A stretch of 22,798 nucleotides of DNA from a virus. This document shows, piece by piece, positions 17,101-21,700 of this stretch. The notes beneath the pieces were generated by a model. The model saw only the letters and a list, made by a program, of their open reading frames with translations, had not been told where the DNA came from and did not search any database. A program made the position numbers and the translations under genes. The stretch's first letter is position 1, and every line of letters begins with the position of its first letter. The stretch spans positions 1-22,798 of the IMG/VR virus record IMGVR_UViG_3300020438_000298; one strand, given 5' to 3'.

Positions 17101-17145
17101 GTTACTAGAGTAGCACCTTTGAAGTCTAAAGATTATTCTGCTTAA
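4378..17145 (+). CDS. Giant gp7-position wedge/adhesin protein (4255 residues)
   Basis: It lies between genes 6 and 8, where T4 has gp7 (1032 residues). Residues 1-60 and 186-250 recall the C-terminal part of T4 gp7: RDFYTSKGSDESFRILFGAL (202-221) with LYGEDCEVLRP lines up with T4's YDFYSTKGIEASYKFLFKVL and the following LYNEEVEI. Residues 97-182 (EIILYEE, GCIRGFSGVTSY, NLSALLF, LYSPGF) are a segment I know from cyanophage relatives. The rest is beta-rich: HG[LY] modules, GxGY modules, a YHYH-like domain (about 1240-1365), a conserved block with GWQKDTGFLNNS and NYYQNFSYSLKSKV (2443-2501), a triplicated module (2608-2952), NGVLQ and NDILQ tail-protein segments (about 3262-3340 and 3735-3840), and a C-terminal domain (4070-4255). 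No signal peptide or membrane segment. Inferred role: wedge arm carrying peripheral adhesive structure. No clear ribosome binding site is visible. Confidence 0.88.
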   Translation: MISTDLKKVKLQSLVENQLPSFVQSDFPLLGEFLREYYTSQEYPTASADVLQNIDEYVKLVTLTTNSDSTVLRDDIDESDDVIFASFNLNSDVIGTYEFPEKYGLIQIDNEIILYEEKTNNSFKGCIRGFSGVTSYNSIHSDQLSFSESDIAQHIAGATIVNLSALLFARFLIKVKGLYSPGFQNRQLDDDLNQRLFISRVRDFYTSKGSDESFRILFGALYGEDCEVLRPREFLFRPSDADYRLTKDLVVESINGDPSQLLNCTLFQDAYDNYGIGRAYAPITNIEKITYNQTDYYKFGTDYSYTTDIALRGSVYGEFSVHPSTQIITQVSGGSSVIDVDSTIGFPPTGELVITYESGAPGILTYRSKSVNQFYGVGVANTTVAGIENSESIASKDVIRLNVNAYAYVGIGTTSKVQVRIGNVLANPIIEESTYYYDKNDSAKVQSLGITTSGPKVNNWFYNLSIKYDIESIVLVDESDFTYTLVTYDKNDLKIGDKVVVTDVTGSTNDSTVSEIISSYSFSIKGQGRISNAGSTVERKILRGNVDKNLSDYQYINNYFANIQNTYAKFNQDVLVASSSIPNYSNAPLDFYDRKLTLNGNYSGDTFTFLNVDDHGYYTGDAVYYNSHITESADFLGNIIKVTSKFPEMDPGIFFVKRVNKNQLQLATSPTNIDNNRFVSVAGIVTSNTLEYVSFNDKKVDNQLLFREIKSPNKEVGNYETRPGSRNGILINGVEILNYKSTDAVYHGTINNIAVAAEGKNYDIINPPLLNLDDNVGSGATGICAIKGSLQSIDITDTGYDYVSKPIITITGGNGTGAKASVNTLDLHHNVEFQAVGLGTERSDRVILEDNTIGFSTFHKFRNGEKIIYRTDGGVAIGGISTDAVYYVHTVGVSTVSLYREQTDAINAGVNTISLTSFGTGVHKLQTFERKKIVSSIIIDSSGSGYENKKRTIISATGINTALNQINIDSHGYKSGEIIQYTYNTDRILGINSNTDYFVTEVDNDNFRLSSVGVGTTAKSLYYDSNQYIQFSSPTLGSGTHSFNYQPITVDLSGEIGVTTYSGQDFKAKLQPLFKGSIDSIQVTNSGVSYGSSSILNYDNQPLITLKNGTNAEVSVVLDNGKIVESIVTNEGYGYEAPPILTINTNGSGSYGKLVPIVSEGKLVNVRIDNAGIGYTGNVLVSVLPSGSNAKFRSHIKSWTVNLFTKYLDIISGDDGVLDVSQNSERGIQYTHLYTPRKLRESVYVRSQNNQIKYGLSDLEKVDNQEVSASYHSPIIGWAYDGHPIYGPYGYTNRDGGIVRAMESGYKLTTPSNRPPLSDFPQGFFIEDYEFDNSGDLDEHNGRFCVTPDYPNGTYAYFTTINSTNIENSGPFNRYRIPEFPYLIGNTFKSKPNPFNYSINSNQINYDLNDSEWFRNTTPYSLDKKNTSYDFLLQPNKAKELKVNISDVSKGNIEKVGIVTGGSGYQINDKIIFEPLLGSQVAKAKVSEIGGVEVTNVSVASSLVSELEIIPFDASGTYLAISTSPHNFTNTNLVSLAGFNTSISSLQGGFNIGVRTESVNLTGGVSNTNATGLVTYFGIAGSLDNDLLSIRENDILGIGTETIKVLNVDSKNSRLRVLRAQNETVSSAHTATAVITEDSRKFTFNATPQDNVIFESTKEIYFEPKEAVGLGTLTGVGIGTTIFFSNPGAGLTQVYIQSQSIFLPDHELNTGDLLRYRNNGGDSIGVSTDGTTSFNLPDESRVYVGKISNNLIGISTFRVGLGSTGTFVGIADTNKTGGLLRFTGLGTGVYHSFKTIKDYVVTSEATKNVVTVATASTHGLLFNDNLRIDVNPGIHTSISVKYNDFNRRIVFDPKSFVSGNVDTTNNAITITDHGLKDGDKVIHTASTPSGGLEDEKIYYIVRQSTNSIKLCLTRYESLEFAPEVVDITSASAGTISPVNPTINLYNNNTVKFNLSDPSLCSFVGLSSYAAFDFNLYTDKEFKNPFYSTSVDNSFEVSKSGVIGISTNANLTLVVGDEIPKVLHYKFNPVQNDLIDDIKKQIVIDREVVGYNQIEIKESIYSGLFPTAGIGTTTTFSYEILNTPEKSSYTPSEGSLKYFTNSTTSYGGISKVEITSQGKNYSEIVGVSSIKTGIGTQALFEVSSDSIGKINSTRIEDIGFDYPTDNTLRPVLNLPEILIMDSLNSFESIGISSAGKNYTIAPDLNVLDGFTRKKIDDVDLTYKIGDSQVTILENVKSINSTTPIIIPTSNINGIDIKTLSYDVSTKNVTIGLNTAFSDASPLDVGDKVLIENVSVGVGTTGIGYNSVDRQYSLFTLADVNIPLGGGVGVVTYSLGGYLREGEFPGNFDALNSAGIIVPEKYFPQFNIKLKKNNFFVGEDVTSGDKVGEVESWNNRIELLKLSTTTEFDVGDIIVGNTSRTQAKVKSKIDFNAEVEMSSGSVVANGWQKDTGFLNNSLERIADNNYYQNFSYSLKSKVDIGTWNEAVSTLNHPAGFLKFSDLRIESTDNNFSGVSGKESVLVAFINLDAEIDINCYSNFDLVTENSLNISDGKIASDEIYFNSRVLTDYFESVGNRALIIDDVSTQFNSDPRSTRFSVVANFDVKQRSKKWLTLVKDKTFTGERQCMLVTLLQDETNGFMNQYGRVESTSDLGSFDFQVTGNKGQLLFYPTKYQVNDYNVSNVSLDIVGLSTVGIGSTTLGSSVDIRSTQTTVAAGTTTTVVGIASTYRSAKVIVQINANNGQMEFDELNIIHDGTTVELLEYGQVTSVFDEDYSGTGLGTYIASMATGSLNIDFVPNAGIACSVDTLSIAMASANAGAGGTGIGTQYLGDGIQDIAFVDSSFTAIPSAASPLAHKIAEYDINNTVATNDHNAAYYLISVEDTTNGRYEMSEVILLNDNSEAYMTEYGNIISNIGLGTVGAAVSSSTSQTQLMYTPIAGIAASVRVFQMGLQIAATNDDITSVSKIDLNNASITAGYGDYTGTETDVLRAFNLTHDGRNIFQRDFDGSSSTVVDLTKNSVTLPEHFYVTGEEVTYSYDVDSGSPIGIATTTISGIGATDQLPTNTFIVKIDETTIKFAKTAEDALKSVPNILHLSSVGGGIGHTITARNQNTKCLIALDNAIQSPIVSTAVTTGITTTFGVASKVLETVGVTSFFGGDLVKVNEEIMKVDTVSYGKTNNILVDRAWMGTNLGVHTANSIVTKVEGNYNIVANTLNFITAPQGPTPVSSTTNPPESRDWVGITTFSMFQGRSFMRTAAKDSTNRPYQTNYVFDDISDEFNGIGKTFTLTSNKSNAAGFSTDNAVVLINGVLQGPTGDLTVDQDYTLSEGLTGISSITFTGAATSEAYDPNSGSIPVGGIIVSVGSTGGLGYQPLVSAGGTAIVSAAGTITSISIGNTGSGYRVGVQTTVNVAIQTSSNGIPNLTGIGTAAITDGHITGIAITNGQVLYVPRSISNVGYSSVTGITTITTSTAHGLAEGQEVKLAGIAFTCDYLPAVGVQSAVYTSTTGIMTVTTSGAHGLSTTGKASDVVLTGLAFTCSLDNGAATHSYPRTTDPAYGGTPVTGVASVTQFTINVGISTVPTFYVSGGTIQPALIAPRTENNSDSGVDPAAQGSTILTILNTTSFTINSGVSTRTHFYSRGGSVNRAMDVVIDEPLSYSNMPLIYSSSSVGVGTQATVDIVVGQGSSVVSFEVRNKGYSYADNQILTIPVGGTTGIPKDPSYTFSEFQITIQETISDRFSAWNFGQLEVLDKIENEFDSSKRSFTLKKASAPVTIRAKEGSSIDVQATLLVFINDILQVPGEGYTFTNGSVLTFSEAPKGPNSDGTFDGDTCKILFYKGSGDIDVTFTDVLETVKKGDTLEIQGDADLCARSIQQDPRLVTQIVATDIVDTNTYVGVGINGNPDCNRTVTWCKQGADKIIDGQIVSKSREELEALINPTTVIIQPVGVGSNVIFVESVRSFFDPNNESQTSAKTQKISITSQDNLVGAAASAVVSIAGTISSVVVSSGGTGYTSAPDVIIGTPVGLGTTTRASVTSTLTGDAVSAITVTSPGTGYTISSPPEVLIEVPSLTQEINESSSYQGDFGEIVGVGTTSVGIASTGVVFDLYIPTNSFLRDATITGTAVTISGIQTGYYFTVSNSNIGNGLTSIYQNGSVLGIGTTFIDNVYEVAAVSIAETSTPGIANTYVARVTTSVSSFNSLSGMGVSELYGNFSWGRIALGSRGVPQAFNAYTQNGFTGLSTSALVTRVAPLKSKDYSA
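6193..7515 (+). repeat. HG[LY] beta-modules 1-3 in the giant protein
   Basis: Three ~70-85-residue modules start at about residues 606, 846 and 962. They share the pattern DxHG[YF]xxGExxxY, a variable IGGI/LGIN stretch, a YYV or YFV strand, an N-x-[FL]-x-L strand, and an ending GTGVHKL or GSGTHSF. Key segments are DDHGYYTGDAVYY (613-625), FHKFRNGEKIIYR (858-870) and DSHGYKSGEIIQY (969-981). Modules of this pattern are common in very large bacterial adhesins and phage tail proteins. Confidence 0.65.
6628..7960 (+). repeat. GxGY beta-modules, first cluster
   Basis: Short modules of about 35-45 residues with the pattern I-x-[IV]-x-x-x-G-x-x-Y followed by PxLxI and a Gly-rich GTGAxA turn. Members: AEGKNYDIINPP, TDTGYDYVSKPIITI with GNGTGAKASV, SSGSGYENKKRTI, and a clean run of three at 7603-7960 (NSGVSYGSSS, NEGYGYEAPPILTI, NAGIGYTGNVLVSV). 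They alternate with the HG modules. Further members occur at 8725-8840, 10690-11000, 14500-14700, 15415-15510 and 16340-16590. Confidence 0.65.
8095..8472 (+). other. YHYH-like domain within the giant protein
   Basis: Residues 1240-1365. GWAYDGHPIYGPYGY (1277-1291) is the hallmark segment of the YHYH domain family, followed by DLDEHNGRFCVTPDYPNG at 1335-1353. The namesake YHYH tetrad, expected directly after PNGT, reads YAYF (1355-1358) here, so the histidine pair is lost. In the family the conserved histidines suggest metal binding, so this copy may be structural only. Confidence 0.75.
9457..10191 (+). repeat. HG[LE] beta-modules, second cluster
   Basis: Members at about residues 1694-1797 (PDHELNTGDLLRYRNNGG and an ending GLGTGVYHSF), a short one at 1808-1830 (ASTHGLLFNDNLRI), and 1865-1938 (TDHGLKDGDKVIH, then KIYYIVRQSTNSIKLCL). 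They share the H-[GE]-[LY]-x-x-x-D turn and the strand order of the first cluster. Confidence 0.6.
11704..11880 (+). other. Conserved tail-protein block in the giant protein
   Basis: Residues 2443-2501 contain GWQKDTGFLNNSLERIAD, NYYQNFSYSLKSKV and LNHPAGFLKFSDLR. I recall closely similar blocks in giant structural proteins of marine T4-like phages. The aromatic-rich FLN / YYQNFSY / HPAGF pattern is far more complex than the surrounding low-complexity modules, so it is probably a distinct folded element, perhaps an oligomerisation point. Confidence 0.5.
12199..13233 (+). repeat. Triplicated ~80-residue module
   Basis: Three diverged copies lie at residues 2608-2686 (nt 12199-12435), 2727-2811 (12556-12810) and 2869-2952 (12982-13233). 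Shared landmarks are a first strand (KWLTLV, KVIVQI, YYLISV), then TNG or NNG plus an acidic E-x-x-[IL] strand (MSEVILLN in copy 3), then an EYG or QYG turn (NQYGRVES, LEYGQVTS, TEYGNIIS), then LG[TS] and a final ...P...ax.SV strand. Linkers of 40 and 57 residues separate them. Confidence 0.65.
14761..15318 (+). repeat. Nested duplicated HGL/AFTC/FTIN modules, GC-rich at the left
   Basis: Residues 3462-3647 contain two HGL turns (STAHGLAEGQEV, SGAHGLSTTG), each followed by an AFTC segment (GIAFTCDYLP, GLAFTCSLDNG). Then come one SYPRTTDPAYG segment and two FTIN blocks (FTINVGISTVPTFYVSGG at 3568-3585, FTINSGVSTRTHFYSRGG at 3622-3639). This order looks like partial tandem duplication of one HGL-AFTC-YPR-FTIN unit, a unit I have seen in marine phage tail proteins. 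Confidence 0.6.
16585..17142 (+). other. C-terminal domain of the giant protein
   Basis: Residues 4070-4255: SSYQGDFGEIVGVGTT, then FDLYIPTNSFLRD, GYYFTVSNSNIGNG, NVYEVAAVSIAETS, then YGNFSWGRI and an ending with VTRVAPLKSKDYSA. The non-repetitive, conserved-looking sequence suggests a folded terminal domain. I recall similar endings in cyanophage structural proteins in the same genomic position. Confidence 0.55.
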
Positions 17146-17152
17146 CAATCTT

Positions 17153-17160
17153 AATAAATA
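17153..17160 (+). promoter_or_regulatory. T4-late-type promoter motif before gp8
   Basis: AATAAATA at 17153-17160 matches the NATAAATA form of the T4-like late promoter. It lies in the 32-nt gap between the giant gene and gp8, 17 nt before the ATG, so the transcript leader would be very short. It would let gp8 and the DUF4815 gene be transcribed without reading through 12.8 kb of the giant gene. Confidence 0.55.
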
Positions 17161-17177
17161 ACTAAAAAATTGTCACA

Positions 17178-18731
17178 ATGGCCGCAATTATAACTGATCA
17201 ACTTCGTATTTTGAATACTAAAGATTTTGTTGCTAGTGTAGCTGCAACTACTAATTCATTTTATACATGGATTGGTTTGCCCAATGCTACACAAGTTGAT
17301 TCTGATTGGAATACGACTCCACCAAATCCCAGAGATTCTTTTAATCAGGAGAATGAATATTGGGATACTATGATTGCGTTGAAAAAAATAACGACATCAG
17401 ATGTTAAACAGGTTGTAGATAAAAATAGTTGGACATCGGGAATTACTTATGATATGTATAGGAATGATATTCAAGCAGAGAGTCCTTCCAAACCATCAAA
17501 TGCGATAAGTTTATATAATGCAAATTATTTTGTTATGAACTCTGATTACAGAGTTTATATCTGCTTACAGAATGGAAACGATCCTGATAATCCAGAAGGT
17601 AAAGCATCACTAGATGAACCAACATTTACAGATTTAGAACCAAGAGCTGCTGGAACAAGTGGAGATGGATATGTTTGGAAATATCTTTATACGATTAAAC
17701 CAAATGATATTGTAAAATTTGATTCTACAAACTTTATGCCTGTTCCTAAGGATTGGGCAACTAATGCACGGGATGCAGCAGTAAGAGATAATGCATCGAC
17801 GAGTGGACAACTCAAAATTATTACTATTACAAATAGGGGAGTTGGACTAGGTACTGCTAATCAAACTTATACAAAAGTTCCTGTTAGAGGTGATGGAACA
17901 GGTGCAGAAGCAACTGTTGTTGTCAATAGTGCATCTAAAATTGAATCAGTAACTATTTCAAAAGGTGGTGCGGGATATAGTTTTGGTACTTTGGATGTGA
18001 TAGCAGGTGGAGTACCAGCAGGAAGCACAGCTCCTGTATTTGATGTTATTATTCCTCCAGAGGGTGGTCATGGTGCTGACATTTATAGAGAACTGGGGGC
18101 AAAAAATGCTCTTGTTTATTCAAGGATTGAAAACGATACAGAAAATCCTGATTTTATAACAGGAAATGAATTTGCTCGTGTTGGAATTGTTCAAAATCCA
18201 AAATCTTATGGAACTAGTTCTAATTTAGAACTTGATAAGGCAAGTGCAGTTTATGCATTAAAACTTGTTGGTGCTGGTGCAAGCACTGCTACTTTTACTG
18301 CAGATAATTTTATTAGTCAGACTATTTCAGCTGGATCTACTGCTGAAGGAAGAGTCATTTCTTATGATCAAACTACTCAAGTTTTGAAATATTGGCAAGA
18401 CAGAACAGTTGCTGGATTTAATACTAACGGAACTAAAAACACTGATCCTGAGTATGGATTCCAACTTAACAGATTTACAAGTAATATTGTAGGTGGTGGT
18501 TCTTTCAATATTCTTGGTGGATCTGCAACTTTAGCAATTCATAGTTCATTTACAGGTGTATCTACTGTAATAAATAGTAAGACGTATTATCTTGGACAGT
18601 CATTCACTAAAGGAGTGGCAAATCCAGAAGTAAGAAAATATTCTGGTAATATTATCTACGTTGACAATAGACCTTCAATTACAAGGTCTACTAACCAAAA
18701 AGAAGATATCAAAGTCATTTTGCAATTCTAA
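17178..18731 (+). CDS. 8: Baseplate wedge subunit gp8, enlarged by a GxGY insertion
   Basis: This protein joins gp7 and gp10 in the arm of the T4 wedge. It has 517 residues against 334 in T4. Correspondences with T4 gp8 run in order: FYTWIGLP near 28-35 with WDTMIALKKIT (62-72), NSWTSGITYDMYR (83-95), YRVYICLQ (124-131), SGDGYVWKYLYTIKP (161-175; T4 GDGYVWEYLFEIPP), RVGIVQNPKSYG (334-345; T4 has ISIITNPLEAK) and the end SGNIIYVDNRPSITR with QKEDIKVILQF (T4 SGEMIYMENRPPIIM with QTEEINILFTF). The extra length lies in residues about 211-296, which carry two GxGY-type modules like those of the giant protein, and in 350-485. ATG start; no clear ribosome binding site. An AATAAATA late-type motif lies 17 nt upstream. 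Confidence 0.92.
   Translation: MAAIITDQLRILNTKDFVASVAATTNSFYTWIGLPNATQVDSDWNTTPPNPRDSFNQENEYWDTMIALKKITTSDVKQVVDKNSWTSGITYDMYRNDIQAESPSKPSNAISLYNANYFVMNSDYRVYICLQNGNDPDNPEGKASLDEPTFTDLEPRAAGTSGDGYVWKYLYTIKPNDIVKFDSTNFMPVPKDWATNARDAAVRDNASTSGQLKIITITNRGVGLGTANQTYTKVPVRGDGTGAEATVVVNSASKIESVTISKGGAGYSFGTLDVIAGGVPAGSTAPVFDVIIPPEGGHGADIYRELGAKNALVYSRIENDTENPDFITGNEFARVGIVQNPKSYGTSSNLELDKASAVYALKLVGAGASTATFTADNFISQTISAGSTAEGRVISYDQTTQVLKYWQDRTVAGFNTNGTKNTDPEYGFQLNRFTSNIVGGGSFNILGGSATLAIHSSFTGVSTVINSKTYYLGQSFTKGVANPEVRKYSGNIIYVDNRPSITRSTNQKEDIKVILQF
17808..18065 (+). repeat. GxGY modules inside gp8
   Basis: Residues 211-296 of gp8: LKIITITNRGVGLG, then VPVRGDGTGAEATVVV, then KIESVTISKGGAGYSFGTLDV and VPAGSTAP. 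The pattern (IxSI/IESVxI, GxGY, Gly-rich GTGAxA turn) is the one that recurs in the giant protein, as in SLQSIDITDTGYDYVSKP with GNGTGAKASV. It falls between the GDGYVWKYL segment and the YRELG segment and so looks like an insertion into the gp8 core. Confidence 0.65.
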
Positions 18732-18737
18732 AGAATT

Positions 18738-21700
18738 ATGTCACAGGAAACCAATCTTAACGTAGCACCCTACTTTGACGATTTTAATGCAAATAATGAC
18801 TATTATAAGGTTTTATTTAAACCTGCTTATCCAGTACAAGCACGAGAGTTAAACAACCTCCAATCAATCTTACAAAATCAGATTGAGAAATTTGGTCAAC
18901 ACTTCTTTAAAGAAGGGGCTAAAATAGTACCTGGAAATACGACATATACAACCCCATATGAAGCAGTACAACTTGAAAATGTATATCTAGGAATTCCTGT
19001 ATCTGATTATATTAATCAATTAAATGGCAGAAAAATTACTGGATTAACATCAGGAGTAACAGCAGTTGTAGATACAATTCTATCAGCAAGAAATTCTGAG
19101 AAAGGAAATACAACTCTTTATGTAAAATATGTTGGATCAGGTTCTAATGATAATTCTACATCTAAGTTTTTAGATGATGAACTATTAAGTGTTGATAGAG
19201 ATGTTATATCTGCTAATACCACAATTGTTGCAGGTGAACCATTAGCATCTACATTGGTTTCAGATGCTACATCTGCTGGATCTGCATTTTCTATAGCAGA
19301 AGGAATATATTTTACAAGAGGTCAATTTGTAAACGTAAGTAGTCAGAGGATTATTCTTGATCAATATTCAAGCACCCCTAATTATAGAGTTGGTCTTTAT
19401 ATTGATGAACAAGTAATTAATGCTGACATCAATCCAAGTTTAAATGATAATGCAAGAGGATTTACTAACTTTGCAGCTCCAGGAGCAGATAGATTTAAAA
19501 TAACCACTTCTTTAATTAAAAAATCTTTAGATGATTTTGATGACAATAATTTTATTGAACTTGCAAGTATTGAAAATGGTATAATAAAATCTAAAAAAGA
19601 AAAAACAGAATATAATATTATAGCTGATGAATTGGCAAGAAGAACCTATGCTGAATCTGGTGATTACTATGTAAAACCTTTTGGAGTTAAATTAAAGGAT
19701 TCTTTAAATAATTATCAAGGAAATAATGGAATATTTAATATTAATCAATCAACCCCTAGTGGTAAATCACCTGCAAAAAATCTTGGATTATATCAAATTT
19801 CTCCAGGTAGAGCATTTGTAAAAGGATATGATATAGAGACAATTAGTGCGACATATTTGGATGCTCCTAAACCAAGAACAACTCAAACTTTAGAGGATCA
19901 AGCACTTGAGTTTAGTACAGGATCTACTTTAAAATTAAATACTGTTTATGGATCACCTCAAATTGGTATTGGTAATACTTATATTATTAGTTTAAGAGAT
20001 AAAAGAGTAGGACTTGCGGCTACAATACCAGCAGGTAAAGAAATTGGAGTTGCAAGAGTATATGATGCCGATTTAAATTCAGGTTCCTATAGTAGGGAAC
20101 TTTCAAATACTAATGAATGGGATTTAAAACTATATGACTTACAGACAGTTACTGAAGTTACTTTAAATGAAAATATAACATTAACTGTTCCAACTCATGT
20201 TAAAGGAAAGCACAGTGGAGCTACTGCATTTTTAAAAGATGCAGTAACTAGTAGTACTGCATTATCTTTATATGAAGTAGAAGGAGATTTTATAAAAAAT
20301 GAGAATTTTATAATTGATGGTGTAGAAAATACAAGAGTTGCTATTGCGGTAACTGCTTTTGGTATTTCTGATGTTAAATCAGTGTTTGGTAATACTAATG
20401 GTGTCGGCATGAATACTGTTGGTGCTGCACAGACATTTTCTGCAGACACTATTCAGACTGATACCACTAGTATTGGTATTGCCACTATTACTCCTCATCG
20501 ATATGATGTTGGTCTTTTAGGATATCCAAGTCGTTCTATTAGTACATGTAGAAGTACTAATCCATTGTTTCCTGGAAATATTAAAGTTGGTAATATTCTT
20601 AAATTTAGTCCTAGTGAGACAAGTGTATATAATGAACCAATTATGGCATCTGTAGTCAGTGTTGGTACTACTCATGTTGTTGTAACAGGTGTCAATACGG
20701 TTAGTGGTGTAGCTGATGGTAAATTACCTTCTGTTATCACTCAGGTTTCTGATTTAACAGTTGTCAGCACAGATTTGCAAGATTCTGATGATAATTCTTT
20801 CTATACTAAATTACCAGTTCCTAATATTTCTAATGTTAATTTAACTGATGGAACTATAAGAATAAGAAAGACTCAAAGTGTACTCGTAACTGGTAATCAA
20901 CTTTCAGAGCAGGTTGCATCTGGTACAAATGAAACATTCTTACCCTTTACTCCTGAAAGATATACTCTAATTAAAGGAGATGGAACAACAGAAGTTTTAA
21001 CGGAAGATAAAGTTAAAATAACTTCTGGTTCTACTAGATTACAAATTCAAGGTTTAAGTGCTGGTATAGATGACGCAACTCTCATAACCACATTAAAGAA
21101 ACAAAAACCTAAAGCAAAAGAAAAAATTAGAAATAGAGTTAATAGCATTTTAGTAGACAAATCCACTGCTTCTGCATCAGGTATTGGTTCTACCACTCTT
21201 AATGATGGATTAACTTATGGCAATTATCCATATGGTACAAGAGTACAAGATAATGATATTTCTTTGAATGTTGCAGACTTAATAACTGTACATGCTGTTT
21301 ATGAATCGGTTAATACTTCTGCTGCTGCAGCTCCTACTGTAATTTTAACAGCATTAAGTGGATCAACAGGAACAACTTCTGATTTAGTAGTAGGTGAAAA
21401 AATAACAGGAAAAACTACTAGTGCATGTGCAATTGTTGCTGAAATAATTTCTGCTAGTAAAATTGCAATTATCAATGAAAATGATATCAATTTTAAAGAG
21501 GGTGAGGCAGTTTCTTTTGAAGAATCTAAAATTGAAGGATCAGTCGTTACTTTAGGTTATACAAGTTCTAACATCTCTTCCAATTATACTTTTGAAAATG
21601 GTCAGAATCAATCTTTCTATGGATACCCATCTCTTCAAAGAAAAGCAGATTCAGATGCACCTGCTAAACAATTAAAAATATATTTTTCAAATGGTTATTA

